Of a stretch of DNA of 47,686 bases, positions 15,466 to 24,130 are shown piece by piece (the stretch's first letter is position 1; each line of letters starts with the position of its first letter). Source of the stretch: Planctomycetota bacterium (GTDB lineage Bacteria; Planctomycetota; UBA1135; GCA-002686595); NCBI GenBank assembly GCA_947484275.1, contig CANKOY010000027.1, positions 1 to 47,686 on the forward strand, given 5' to 3'. Made by a program: the position numbers and the translations under genes. The notes beneath the pieces were generated by a model. That model was not told where the DNA came from. It ran no database searches and saw nothing but the letters and a program-made list of their open reading frames with translations.

Positions 15466-18400
15466 ATGTACATCTCTCTGCGCACCCACAGCCACCACTC
15501 CCTGCTGACCGGCGTCGATTCGCCGGCGGCGTTGCTCGAGCGCGCACGCGAGTTGGGCATGTCCGCCCTGGCCCTGTGCGACATCGACACCCTCGCGGGC
15601 CTGGTGGATTTCCTGCGCGCCGCCGAGCGCCAGCGCGCGCAGGACCCCAAGGGTGCCGTGCGCGCGATCGTCGGCGCGGAGATTTCCGATCCCTGCGGCG
15701 AGCCGGGCCGCGTCATCCTCCTGGTGGCGAGCGAGCGCGGCTACGGAAACCTGTGCCGCGTGATCACCGCGCGCCACCTCGGTCCAGGCCTGGGCCGCGA
15801 AGGTGCGTTGATCGGCGACGACGCGCGCGAAAGCGGCGCCCAGTCCTTTCGCCGCGTGGACGCCCTGGTTCGCTGGCACGAGGGCCTGTTCCTCTTGGTC
15901 GATCACCCGCGACTTTTGATCGCGCTGCACGGGCGAATTCCGGCGCGCCAATTGTTCGCAGCGATCTCGCCGGCCGCGCTGCTCGCTTCCCGTCGGCGTT
16001 CGATCCCCCAGGAGAGTGCCACGACGGGCAACACGCACCTTGCACCCCTGGCGCGGCTCGAGCACGACGACGACGATCCCGATGGAGCAGGCACCGACTT
16101 CGACGTGCCGAAGACGCCGCCACCCCAGGCGCCCTGCGGCGCGCTCGAATTGATCGAAGCCGCGCGCGCGGTGGGCTGCGCGTTGATCGCGGCTCCGGAT
16201 GTGTACTACGCCCATCCCAGCGGCCGCAACGATCACAAAGTGCGCGCGGCGATCAAACACAACGCACTGGTCCACGATCTTCCGCCGGAGTGGATCGCGC
16301 GCGAACCGGCGCATCTGCAAAGCGTCGCGGAGCTCGCGCCTTTGTACGCGGAAATCCCCGACGTGCCCGGGCCCTGGCCGGTGAAGTCCGCCGCCGAGGG
16401 AGACCTGCCGGGTCCTTTGCTGCGCACGCAGACCCTGGCCCTGCACTGCGACTGGCGTCCGACCCTCGACCGCGTGGTGTTCCCGAAAGTCGAGTGCGAG
16501 CGCGACGAGAGCCCCTATTCGCGCCTGTGTTCGCTCGCCTTCGACGGCGCGCGCAGGCGCTATCGCCCGCTCAAGCCGGAGGTCGTGCGCCGCCTCGACT
16601 ACGAACTGGCCGCGATCGAGAGCCTGGGGTTTTCGCCCTACTTCCTTTTGGTGCACAGGATCGCGCTGTTCGCGCGCTCGCGTTCGATTCCCTGCGTCGG
16701 CCGCGGTTCGGCGGCGGACAGTTTGGTTTCCTACTGCCTCGAACTCACCGACGCCGACCCGCTGCGCTACCGCCTGCCCTTCGAGCGTTTTTTGAATCCG
16801 ACGCGCAAGGACCGGCCTGACATCGATCTCGATTTTTGCTGGCGGCGACGGGACGAAGTCCTGGAGCACGTTTACGGGGCCTTCGGCGCCCAGCGCACGG
16901 CGATGATCTCGACGATCACGACCTTCGGACTGCGCGCGGCGTTTCGCGAGGCGGCCCTGGTGCACGGTTTGCCGCCGGCGGAAATCAATCTCTGGTCGCG
17001 GCGCTTGCCTTGGCACGCGCCGAGCGACACTGCTGCGCCGCTCGCGCGCGACCCGCACGCCGCTCTGTTGCCCGCGGAGCTGGCGCGCAATCTCCTGGTG
17101 CGCGCGCTGGAATCCGTGCCCGAATGCCGCAGTTTTCCCCTGCGGGACGCGCGCTGGCAAACGGCCCTGCGCGCCGGTGCGCGCTTGTTCGAGACGCCGC
17201 GGCACTTCGGCGTGCATCCCGGCGGCGTGGTCGTGGCCCCCAGCGACATCGCCGATTTCGTCCCCTGCCAGCGCGCGCGCAAAGGCGTGGTGGTGACGCA
17301 GTTCGACAAGGACGCGATCGAAGCCATCGGTCTGGTCAAGATGGATCTACTGGGCAATCGCGCCTTGACCGTGCTCGACGACACGACCCGGGCCCTCGCG
17401 GCGCGCGGCATCGATCTCGACTTGGCGAAAATCCCCGAGGACGACGGCGCCACGGCGCAATTGCTGCGCCACGGCCGCACCCTAGGTTGTTTCCAAGTCG
17501 AGTCGCCGGGCATGCGCCATCTGTTGGTGCAGATCGGCTCGCACTGCATGGACGACGTGATCCAGGCCGTGGCGCTGATCCGCCCCGGTCCGGCCAGTTC
17601 GGGCATGAAAGATGCGTTCGTGCGCCGCTACCGCGGACTCGAACCTCCCCACGCGCCCCATCCTTCGCTGACCGATCTTCTGTGGGACACCCAAGGCGTG
17701 ATGCTCTATCAGGAGGACGTGATGCAGGTCGCTGCGCGTTTGGCGGGCATGGATCTCGCCCAGGCCGATCGACTGCGACGCGCGCTGCAAAAACATCGCG
17801 GCGCGGAACTCGAGGAGTTGCGCGAGCGTTTTTTCTCCGGTGCGCGCGCGAACGCCGTCGCCGACCCAGACATCGAGCGCGTCTGGGAGTTGATTGCGAA
17901 TTTCGCGTCCTTCGGTTTCTGCAAGGCCCACGCGGTGACCTACGGGCGCATCGCCTACCGCGCGGTGTACCTGAAGGCGCACCACACCGCCGTGTACCTC
18001 GCCGCGTTCCTGGCCAGCGACACCGGTTATTACGAGCGGCGCGTCTACATCGAGGAAGCGCGGCGCCTGGGCGTGCCGATCCTGCGGCCCGACGTCAACA
18101 AAAGCGCCGCGCAGCACACGATCGAATGGAACGGCAGCGCGCCGTGCCTGCGCGCGGGCCTGGGCGAGGTCAAGGGCCTCGGCGTCGCGACCCTGGAGCG
18201 GTTGCTCGAGCAACGTGCGAATCGCGGACCGTTCTTGTCCCTGCCCGATTTCCTCGATCGCGCGCGCCCCCAGAGCGACGAAGCCGCGCAGTTGATCCAA
18301 TGCGGCGCCTTCGATTCATTCGACCGCACGCGCCCCGAATTGCTGTGGCGTCTGCACTTGCTGTGCGCTCCCAAGCGGCGCATGCCGCGCGGCGAAGGCC

Positions 18401-19002
18401 TTTCCGCGCACGAGTTGTCGGCCTGCGGCGCCACGCCGCAATCGCGCGAGGACGAGGCACTGGCAGCCGCCCGCGCGCGCACGCCGGGTTGGTCGCGCTC
18501 GAATCTCGGCCTGGGGGCCATGGGCCTGGCCCCGGGCGAATCCGTGGGCCTGTTCGCCGCCGCGGAACTCGGCGCTCCGGCCCTGCCCGCCGTGGCGGAC
18601 CTCGGCCCCACGGAACGTGGCCTGATCGAGCATTCGATCCTGGGCTTCGCCGTGGGCGCCCATCCCACCGTGTTGTTCCCCTGCGCCGGTGAAGCGCGCC
18701 GCGTCCAGGCGCGTCAAGGCGCTCCGCCGCGCAAATCCTGCGCGCAGATCGCGAGCTTCGTGCGCGGCCGCATTTCCCTGTGCGGTTGGCTCTCCGCCTC
18801 GCGCCGCACGCGCACGTCCCGCGGCGAGTGGATGCGTTTTCTGACCCTGGAAGACGAGAGCGGCATCGCCGAAGTCGTGGTCTTCCCCGATGTCTACGCC
18901 CGCGACGGCCACCTGCTGGTGGACCAGGGCCCATTCCTCGTCAGCGGCGTCGTCGAAGACCAAATGGGTGCCGTGACACTACACGCCGAACGCATCTGGT
19001 GA
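15466..19002 (+). CDS. DNA polymerase III alpha subunit family, accessory/error-prone type
   Basis: About 1178 residues. It has an N-terminal PHP domain, then the C-family polymerase core. GRGSAADSLVSYCLELTDADP leads into RPDIDLDFCWRRRDEVLEHV with two catalytic aspartates (about residue 450), and VKMDLLGNRALTVLDD carries the third (about residue 624). GFCKAHAVTYGRIAYRAVYLK follows, then helix-hairpin-helix DNA binding, and a C-terminal OB fold (ISLCGWLSASRRTRTSRG...ESGIAEVVVFPDVY). PHP metal motifs are degraded: YISLRTHSHHSLL has Arg where the first ligand His is expected, and ALCDIDTLAG lacks the usual His. The core resembles accessory DnaE/ImuC-like enzymes more than the replicative one. 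Start at 15466 is preferred; 15451 is possible. No imuA/imuB is adjacent. A LexA-box-like repeat lies just upstream. Confidence 0.88.
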   Translation: MYISLRTHSHHSLLTGVDSPAALLERARELGMSALALCDIDTLAGLVDFLRAAERQRAQDPKGAVRAIVGAEISDPCGEPGRVILLVASERGYGNLCRVITARHLGPGLGREGALIGDDARESGAQSFRRVDALVRWHEGLFLLVDHPRLLIALHGRIPARQLFAAISPAALLASRRRSIPQESATTGNTHLAPLARLEHDDDDPDGAGTDFDVPKTPPPQAPCGALELIEAARAVGCALIAAPDVYYAHPSGRNDHKVRAAIKHNALVHDLPPEWIAREPAHLQSVAELAPLYAEIPDVPGPWPVKSAAEGDLPGPLLRTQTLALHCDWRPTLDRVVFPKVECERDESPYSRLCSLAFDGARRRYRPLKPEVVRRLDYELAAIESLGFSPYFLLVHRIALFARSRSIPCVGRGSAADSLVSYCLELTDADPLRYRLPFERFLNPTRKDRPDIDLDFCWRRRDEVLEHVYGAFGAQRTAMISTITTFGLRAAFREAALVHGLPPAEINLWSRRLPWHAPSDTAAPLARDPHAALLPAELARNLLVRALESVPECRSFPLRDARWQTALRAGARLFETPRHFGVHPGGVVVAPSDIADFVPCQRARKGVVVTQFDKDAIEAIGLVKMDLLGNRALTVLDDTTRALAARGIDLDLAKIPEDDGATAQLLRHGRTLGCFQVESPGMRHLLVQIGSHCMDDVIQAVALIRPGPASSGMKDAFVRRYRGLEPPHAPHPSLTDLLWDTQGVMLYQEDVMQVAARLAGMDLAQADRLRRALQKHRGAELEELRERFFSGARANAVADPDIERVWELIANFASFGFCKAHAVTYGRIAYRAVYLKAHHTAVYLAAFLASDTGYYERRVYIEEARRLGVPILRPDVNKSAAQHTIEWNGSAPCLRAGLGEVKGLGVATLERLLEQRANRGPFLSLPDFLDRARPQSDEAAQLIQCGAFDSFDRTRPELLWRLHLLCAPKRRMPRGEGLSAHELSACGATPQSREDEALAAARARTPGWSRSNLGLGAMGLAPGESVGLFAAAELGAPALPAVADLGPTERGLIEHSILGFAVGAHPTVLFPCAGEARRVQARQGAPPRKSCAQIASFVRGRISLCGWLSASRRTRTSRGEWMRFLTLEDESGIAEVVVFPDVYARDGHLLVDQGPFLVSGVVEDQMGAVTLHAERIW

Positions 19003-19036
19003 AGGGACGCCGCGCACTGCTACCGTTTGAGCACCC

Positions 19037-19948
19037 ATGTTCACCATCGACTGCATCGAGGATCTGGACTTTCGCCTCGCCGACCTTCCGCGCTGCGCGT
19101 TGCCGACGCGCGTGCTCGTCGCGGATCCTGAACACTTTGATCTGGAGTACGCAATCAATCCGCACATGCGCGACGAGCACGGCGAATTGCAGCGCGTCGA
19201 TCGAGTTCTCGCGCGCGCCCAGTGGCAGGCATGGGTCGATGCATTGCGCGCCAGTGGAGCCGCGGTGGATGTCCTGCCCGCCCTCGCCGGCCAGCCGGAT
19301 CTCGTGTTCTGCGCCAACCAAGCCCTGCCCGTGGCGAGCGATGTGGCGCCCGGCGGCGTGGCGCGCGTCGTGCCCTCGCGCATGGCCCACGCGCAGCGCC
19401 GTGGCGAAGTCGAGCATGTGGTCGCGAGCCTCGAGCGCATGGGCTACCGCGTCGATGCGCCAGCGGCCGCGTCGCCGATCGAAGGCATGGGCGACGGACT
19501 GTGGCACCCGGGGCGGCGACTGCTTTGGGCGGGAATCGGCCCGCGCTCCTCGCGCGCAGCTTGGGAAGAACTCGCGGAGCGCTACCGCGTGCCGACCCTG
19601 CTGCTGGAACTGGTGGACCCGGACTTCTATCACCTCGACACGGCCCTGGCGCTCTTGTCCGAGACAACCTGCCTTTGGTGGCCCGCGGCCCTGAGCGAAA
19701 AGAGCCAGGCCCTGGTGCGCGCCCTGTTTTCGCGCGCGATCGAAGCCGACGGCGGCGAAGCGCGCCGAAACCTCGCGTGCAACGCGTTTTGCGCCGATGG
19801 GAGGCGCGTATTCATCGATGCCGGAGCCACTCGAACCGCGCATGAACTCGCGCAGGCGGGATTCGAGGTCACTGCGCTGCACACCGGCGAGTTCCTGAAA
19901 TCAGGGGGCTCGCTGTTCTGCATGAAGTTGTTGCACGGGCCGATCTGA
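19037..19948 (+). CDS. Amidinotransferase-fold (DDAH / arginine deiminase-like) hydrolase
   Basis: A 303-residue protein of the pentein fold. It shows PDLVFCANQALP (the FTAN-like substrate loop), EGMGDG, the catalytic histidine in PDFYHLDTALALL, and a C-terminal catalytic cysteine in LKSGGSLFCMKLLHG, matching dimethylarginine dimethylaminohydrolase and citrulline/arginine hydrolases of the CtlX type. It likely cleaves a guanidino or ureido group of an arginine-related substrate; the exact substrate cannot be told. It lies 34 bp after the polymerase gene on the same strand and could be co-transcribed, though no shared role is apparent. Two palindromic elements follow directly after its TGA. 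Confidence 0.85.
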   Translation: MFTIDCIEDLDFRLADLPRCALPTRVLVADPEHFDLEYAINPHMRDEHGELQRVDRVLARAQWQAWVDALRASGAAVDVLPALAGQPDLVFCANQALPVASDVAPGGVARVVPSRMAHAQRRGEVEHVVASLERMGYRVDAPAAASPIEGMGDGLWHPGRRLLWAGIGPRSSRAAWEELAERYRVPTLLLELVDPDFYHLDTALALLSETTCLWWPAALSEKSQALVRALFSRAIEADGGEARRNLACNAFCADGRRVFIDAGATRTAHELAQAGFEVTALHTGEFLKSGGSLFCMKLLHGPI

Positions 19949-19949
19949 G

Positions 19950-20113
19950 CTAAGGGCCCGCGCAAGAATAAGTTGACCATTTCGCCGGCCCTCGCCGCCG
20001 CTGGCTGCGTTGCACCTCCTCGGAAACCATCGAGGTTGCCTGCGTCGGTGCGCCTTGCCAGCAGCGACGATGGCTCGGCGAAATGGCCAACTTATTCTTG
20101 CGCGAGCCCTTAG
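19950..20113. repeat. Palindromic element F3 (164 bp)
   Basis: Left end CTAAGGGCCCGCGCAAGAAT and right end ATTCTTGCGCGAGCCCTTAG are inverted copies with one mismatch. Pairing continues inward (AAGTTGACCATTTCGCCG with CGGCGAAATGGCCAACTT) to a tip hairpin CCTCG...CGAGG. Nothing is coded. It starts one base after the TGA of the hydrolase gene and its right end shares two bases with F1 copy B. Confidence 0.88.
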
Positions 20114-20275
20114 AGCACGTCCTGATACCTGGCTGGCCGCTTGGGCGATTCCAGGCCGCCAGCCGCGAGGCGCAGCGACGACGCGTATTCGCCTGCAATA
20201 CTCGCAGGAGCTGCAACGTCGCGATGGCGAGCTTGGAATTGGCCTAGCTGCCAGCCAGGTATCAGAACGTGCTCT
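20112..20275 (+). repeat. Palindromic element F1, copy B (un-nested, 164 bp)
   Basis: Ends AGAGCACGTCCTGATACCTG and CAGGTATCAGAACGTGCTCT are inverted copies with one mismatch. The whole element folds as a long imperfect hairpin (CGATTCCAGGC against its partner GCTTGGAATTGG). It is the simplest F1 copy and shows what A and C look like without inserted F2. Near-direct repeats CTTAG / CTTCG flank it. It lies between convergent genes. Confidence 0.9.
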
Positions 20276-20300
20276 TCGCGCGCCGACCGCAACCGAGCGC

Positions 20301-21089
20301 TCAGGCCAGATCTTCCGCGCGCATCCCCACGCGCTCGAGATCCTCGCGCACAAGGGCGAACACCGCCTGCGCGTAACGGCGAATTTCGTACTGCGCGTCC
20401 TGCTTCATGCGCTGGTCGAGGAAGTGCATCACCCCCTGCAGCGACACCGTCCAGTAGGCCTGGGTGTAGATGTTCTGCGGCAACAGCATGCGCGCGATTT
20501 CCTTCGCAACGCCGCGACCGATGCGCTCGCGGTAGAGCTCGAACGCGCGCGCGCACTCCTGCTGCATCAACTCGCGCTCGCGGGCGTGGTCGAATTCCGC
20601 GCCCAGCTCGACTGAGGCCTGCTTGTTGCCGTGGGGCGGATTCGCGCGCATGCGGGCCGGGATGTAGACCTCCTCGGCCCACTGCACGTAGCGCCCGGAA
20701 ATCTCGTTCCACGAACAGCCCTTGTCCGTGTCGAACATCACGTCGAACACTTCGAGGTCAACCGTTTCGCCATTGACTTCGTAAGTGCGCCAACCGGAAC
20801 CCACCTGGTACTTGAAGGCCTGGCGAAAAACGAACAGCGGCGCTTTCCAGTGGAAGGTGTAGAACGAGTGGCGGTACGGCGAAGTGTGTCCGTTCTCCCA
20901 CAGGAATTTCGCGAGTTTCGCGTCGTTCGCGTCGTAGCCGGACTTTTGCTTCTCGTAGCTGATGCGCGCCGCGTTGACGACCTTCAGCGCCGAATCCTGC
21001 TGCATGCGATCGACCAGGGCGACGAATCCGATTCCATCGTCGAGGGTCGGCGCGGCCCCTTCGGGCATTGAAACTTTGGTCACGGCCAT
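20301..21089 (-). CDS. thyX: Flavin-dependent thymidylate synthase with a split signature motif
   Basis: ThyX makes dTMP from dUMP using methylene-tetrahydrofolate and FAD/NADPH. The 262-residue protein has HTSPYRHSFYTFHWKAPLFV FRQ, then the family signature. Normally this reads RHRxxSxNExSxRY without a break. Here residues 93-97 are KYQVG, then 28 extra residues (98-125) follow, then SWNEISGRY (126-134), so the signature is split. The histidine of RHR is Tyr. The C-terminal half is typical (GVAKEIARMLLPQNIYTQAYWTVSLQGVMHFLDQRM) and includes the dUMP-binding Arg/Gln region. The length is a little above usual. No thyA is visible in the window. The enzyme assignment is secure; the effect of the insertion on activity is not. 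Confidence 0.93.
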   Translation of the reverse strand: MAVTKVSMPEGAAPTLDDGIGFVALVDRMQQDSALKVVNAARISYEKQKSGYDANDAKLAKFLWENGHTSPYRHSFYTFHWKAPLFVFRQAFKYQVGSGWRTYEVNGETVDLEVFDVMFDTDKGCSWNEISGRYVQWAEEVYIPARMRANPPHGNKQASVELGAEFDHARERELMQQECARAFELYRERIGRGVAKEIARMLLPQNIYTQAYWTVSLQGVMHFLDQRMKQDAQYEIRRYAQAVFALVREDLERVGMRAEDLA

Positions 21090-21139
21090 GGGGCGCTAGT
21101 TTGCCTTCGCGGCCCCCGGGTTGCGAACGTGGAGTGCCT

Positions 21140-24130
21140 TCAGCGGCCGCTGGACTCGAGTTCCAGCTCGAACGCGGCGCAGCCCTCGCTACCGGCGCGC
21201 GAATGCACGGCTGCCACACGGGCTCGGGCGAGTTCCTCGCGGGCTAGCGTCGGGTTGTGATCCGCCAGCGCCAAGCGCGCGCGGGCCAGGCGCACATCGC
21301 AGGCCAGGCGCCCCAGGCCATCCACGGCGCGCCGCGGATCGAACTCGCCATAGGCGCGGGCGAAGATCTGCGACGCCAGCTTGCCCGTGCGAACGTCGTG
21401 GAGTAGCCGCGCGCCCCGAGCCGCGAAGGCGCCCAGGTCTCCGCCGTCGCGCGCCGACTCCAGGGCCAGGCGCCGAGCCTCGAACAGCAGGCGCTGCGTA
21501 TCGTCGACCGCAAGTTCACCGCACAGTCCGATCTCCGCGGCCAGGGCCAGGCGGCCGTAAAGCTCGGCCCCGCCCACAGACTGCGCCGAATTCGCGCGCA
21601 CCCGGCCGGCGCATTCCAAAAGAAAGCGCGCATCCAGTCCGCGCCAGCCGGTCACGCCTTCGAGACAGCCCGCGATCCGCCCGGCGCGGGCGAAGGCCGC
21701 GATCAACTCCAATTCTGCTCGGGCCGTGAATTCGACCTCGGCGCGGCGCTCCCCTGCGGCGCGCGCGGCGAACTCGTCAACGGCGCGCTCGCCGGGCAGC
21801 TCAAAGGGTACAGCGTCGTCCAGGAGCGCGACCGCGTTCATGTGAGCAAAGCCCGTGATCAAGTTCTCGCGCTCGAAGGCGCGCTCCTGGGCAGCGCGGG
21901 AGAGGTCCGCGCTCGAGCGCTCGCGCCGCTGCAGAACTTCGAAGCGCTTCAAGAGCGCGCCGTGGATCTCGGCGGAATTCAACTTGAACAGCTCCGCGAT
22001 CGTCAGCGTGCGCAATTCGGTGTCCAGTGCGTCCTCCTCGAGCCACTGCAGCATCACGCGGGCCAGGGCCGGTTCGCGCAGGGCGCGCGCCCCCAGACAC
22101 TCGATCGACGCGAGGATCTCGCCCGCGCCCGACTCCGCGGAACGCGCAACTTCGAGCAAGCGCGCGGCGCTCGCGCTGTCCTCGGCGACGCTGAACACGC
22201 GCAGGGCCCGCACGCGCAGGGCCTCGTCGTAGTTCCGATAGTCGGTCAAGAGAATCTGAATCGCCGCTTCGCGTTCTGGGAATGGAGCCAGGGCCAGGGC
22301 CGCCTCGGCGCGCAGGCGCGAAGGCATTTTCGGCTGCATCCACGGCGCCAACGAGCGCCGGCCCTCCGCGCTGCGCCCCAGGAGGTAGATCGCCGCCTTA
22401 CCGAGTTCGATCGAGCGACCGCGACTGGCCTCGAGCGCCGCGAGCATGCTCGGCTCCGCACCCTGATCGGCCACGGCAACCAGGGCGCGCAGCAGCGACA
22501 GGGCGCTGGAGACGACGCGCGGATCGAGTTCGGTGCGGCCCTCGCGCGGACTGTCGGCGAGAATTCGTCCCAAGTCCTGCTCCAACCATTCGCGCAGCGC
22601 CTCGCGGACCTCCAGATCTCCACGAAACGGCGCAAGCAATTCTGCGGCGCGCGCGCTGGTGGTTCGCGACTGCGAAGCGATCTCGAGCAAGTCGGCTCGA
22701 AACGGAGTCCAGGGCAAGTCGCGGGTCAGATCGCCGAGTCGCTCGGCGCGCCAGTCTTCGGAGTGACGGGCCCAGGCGGCGTGCATGGCCAACATCCACG
22801 GGCGCGGATCCGGCGCACCGGCCAGGCCCTGGAACGCCTCCGCCGCGGCGTCGTCGTCAGGGTCCTCCAGGCCACTCACGAGGATTTTTGCGCTGCCAGC
22901 GTCGCGATTCTGGCGGAACGTCTCGGCCACGATCAAAAGCGCGCGCGCACGCTGGGCGGGCGCGACTTGCGGCGCGAGCCACGGCGAAAGCGCCTGCGGA
23001 TCCCAGGCTTCCACTTGACCGCGCAGGCCATTGAACAGCGCTTCGGCCAAGTCTGGCCTGACCATGGCCAGCGGCGTGGCGATGGCGAGCAATCGATTCC
23101 CATCGAGGGCTTCGATCGCGCCGCCGAGGCAGTCGACGATCGCGTCTGCGCTGCGGCCCGGGGCGCAGGCTTGGGCCGCGAGGCGTTCGCCCAGGGGCGC
23201 GCCCAGGGCTCGGGCCGCGCGCGTCATCAACGCTCGCACGGCAGGGTGCCAGCGGGCCGCGGCGCTCCAGTGGGCCGCGAGGAAGTCCAACTGCTGCGCT
23301 TCGAGCGCGCCCGCCTGTCGTCCGAGGCACGCGAGGCACAGTGCGTGAATCGCACGCCACTCCTCTGGCGCGTCAGCAGCGCGCACCGCGACCTGCTCGG
23401 TCACGCGCCGGGCAATGCCAGCGCCCTCCGGCGCCAGTTCCAGGAGCGACAGGAGCATGACCACGTTGGGATCGGCCCGCGCGAGCGCGTCATCGAAGCG
23501 CTCGAGCCACATTTCCGCCAAAGCTGACTCATCGCGCGACCCCGACTGCAGTGCCTCCGCTAGGACCAGATCGCCGACGCGCACGTCCGCGTCGTTACTG
23601 AGTCCGCGAAGCTCCGTGACATGCATGCCTGATCGCGCCATGGCCTTGGCTCGCTCCAGGCGCTCTTCCCAGGTCGAGGCCCCGGGCGAAACTCCTGAAA
23701 TTTTGCCAGCCGCGGTAATTGTGTCCGCCGCGGGATCCGTCCCCGCTCCTGCGGCGGCGAGCACTCGCCAGGCCGCTGCGCGAACGTTGGGATGTCCGTG
23801 CGTCGTCAGCGTCGCGATCGAATCCCGCCAGAAATCGACCGCCAACTCCGGGCGAGCATCGAGCGCCCGGGACAGAGCATCGAGCGCTGCCACGTTTTCC
23901 GTCCAGTGAATTTGAGGATCGGTGACCGTGAGGCCGCGCGTCAACCACTGCGCCGATCCAGCGGGGTCCGCCGCGGCTTCGCGCACGCGCAATTCGCGGC
24001 TGAAGTCGCGCACGCGAGCGAGCGCACCGTGGTCCTCTGGGCCATGCTCCTTGGCGGCGAGGTCCTGTGATTGCACGCCGAGGACGGCGCACAACACCCA
24101 AGTGCTCAGACTGAGGGCGCCGGGAAACAT
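21140..24130 (-). CDS. Large secreted HEAT-like repeat protein of unknown function
   Basis: A 996-residue protein with a signal-peptide-like start (MFPGALSLSTWVLCAVLGVQ). Most of the rest is Ala/Leu/Arg-rich alpha-helical sequence with a repeating helix-pair pattern such as HPNVRAAAWRVLAAAG, DPDDDAAAEAFQGLAGAPDP and RAEAALALAPFPEREAAIQI, which suggests HEAT-type solenoid repeats. No catalytic domain is recognised. Its ATG lies inside the last 25 bp of nnrD, so it is translationally linked to nnrD and the asparaginase gene upstream. Planctomycetes carry many such secreted HEAT proteins; a protein-binding scaffold role is inference. Ribosome-binding sequence is embedded in the nnrD coding region. 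Confidence 0.75.
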   Translation of the reverse strand: MFPGALSLSTWVLCAVLGVQSQDLAAKEHGPEDHGALARVRDFSRELRVREAAADPAGSAQWLTRGLTVTDPQIHWTENVAALDALSRALDARPELAVDFWRDSIATLTTHGHPNVRAAAWRVLAAAGAGTDPAADTITAAGKISGVSPGASTWEERLERAKAMARSGMHVTELRGLSNDADVRVGDLVLAEALQSGSRDESALAEMWLERFDDALARADPNVVMLLSLLELAPEGAGIARRVTEQVAVRAADAPEEWRAIHALCLACLGRQAGALEAQQLDFLAAHWSAAARWHPAVRALMTRAARALGAPLGERLAAQACAPGRSADAIVDCLGGAIEALDGNRLLAIATPLAMVRPDLAEALFNGLRGQVEAWDPQALSPWLAPQVAPAQRARALLIVAETFRQNRDAGSAKILVSGLEDPDDDAAAEAFQGLAGAPDPRPWMLAMHAAWARHSEDWRAERLGDLTRDLPWTPFRADLLEIASQSRTTSARAAELLAPFRGDLEVREALREWLEQDLGRILADSPREGRTELDPRVVSSALSLLRALVAVADQGAEPSMLAALEASRGRSIELGKAAIYLLGRSAEGRRSLAPWMQPKMPSRLRAEAALALAPFPEREAAIQILLTDYRNYDEALRVRALRVFSVAEDSASAARLLEVARSAESGAGEILASIECLGARALREPALARVMLQWLEEDALDTELRTLTIAELFKLNSAEIHGALLKRFEVLQRRERSSADLSRAAQERAFERENLITGFAHMNAVALLDDAVPFELPGERAVDEFAARAAGERRAEVEFTARAELELIAAFARAGRIAGCLEGVTGWRGLDARFLLECAGRVRANSAQSVGGAELYGRLALAAEIGLCGELAVDDTQRLLFEARRLALESARDGGDLGAFAARGARLLHDVRTGKLASQIFARAYGEFDPRRAVDGLGRLACDVRLARARLALADHNPTLAREELARARVAAVHSRAGSEGCAAFELELESSGR

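Noticed and set aside
15418..17217. Minus-strand frame of about 600 codons opposite the DnaE-like gene
   Set aside because: Shadow of the polymerase frame; composition is not protein-like.
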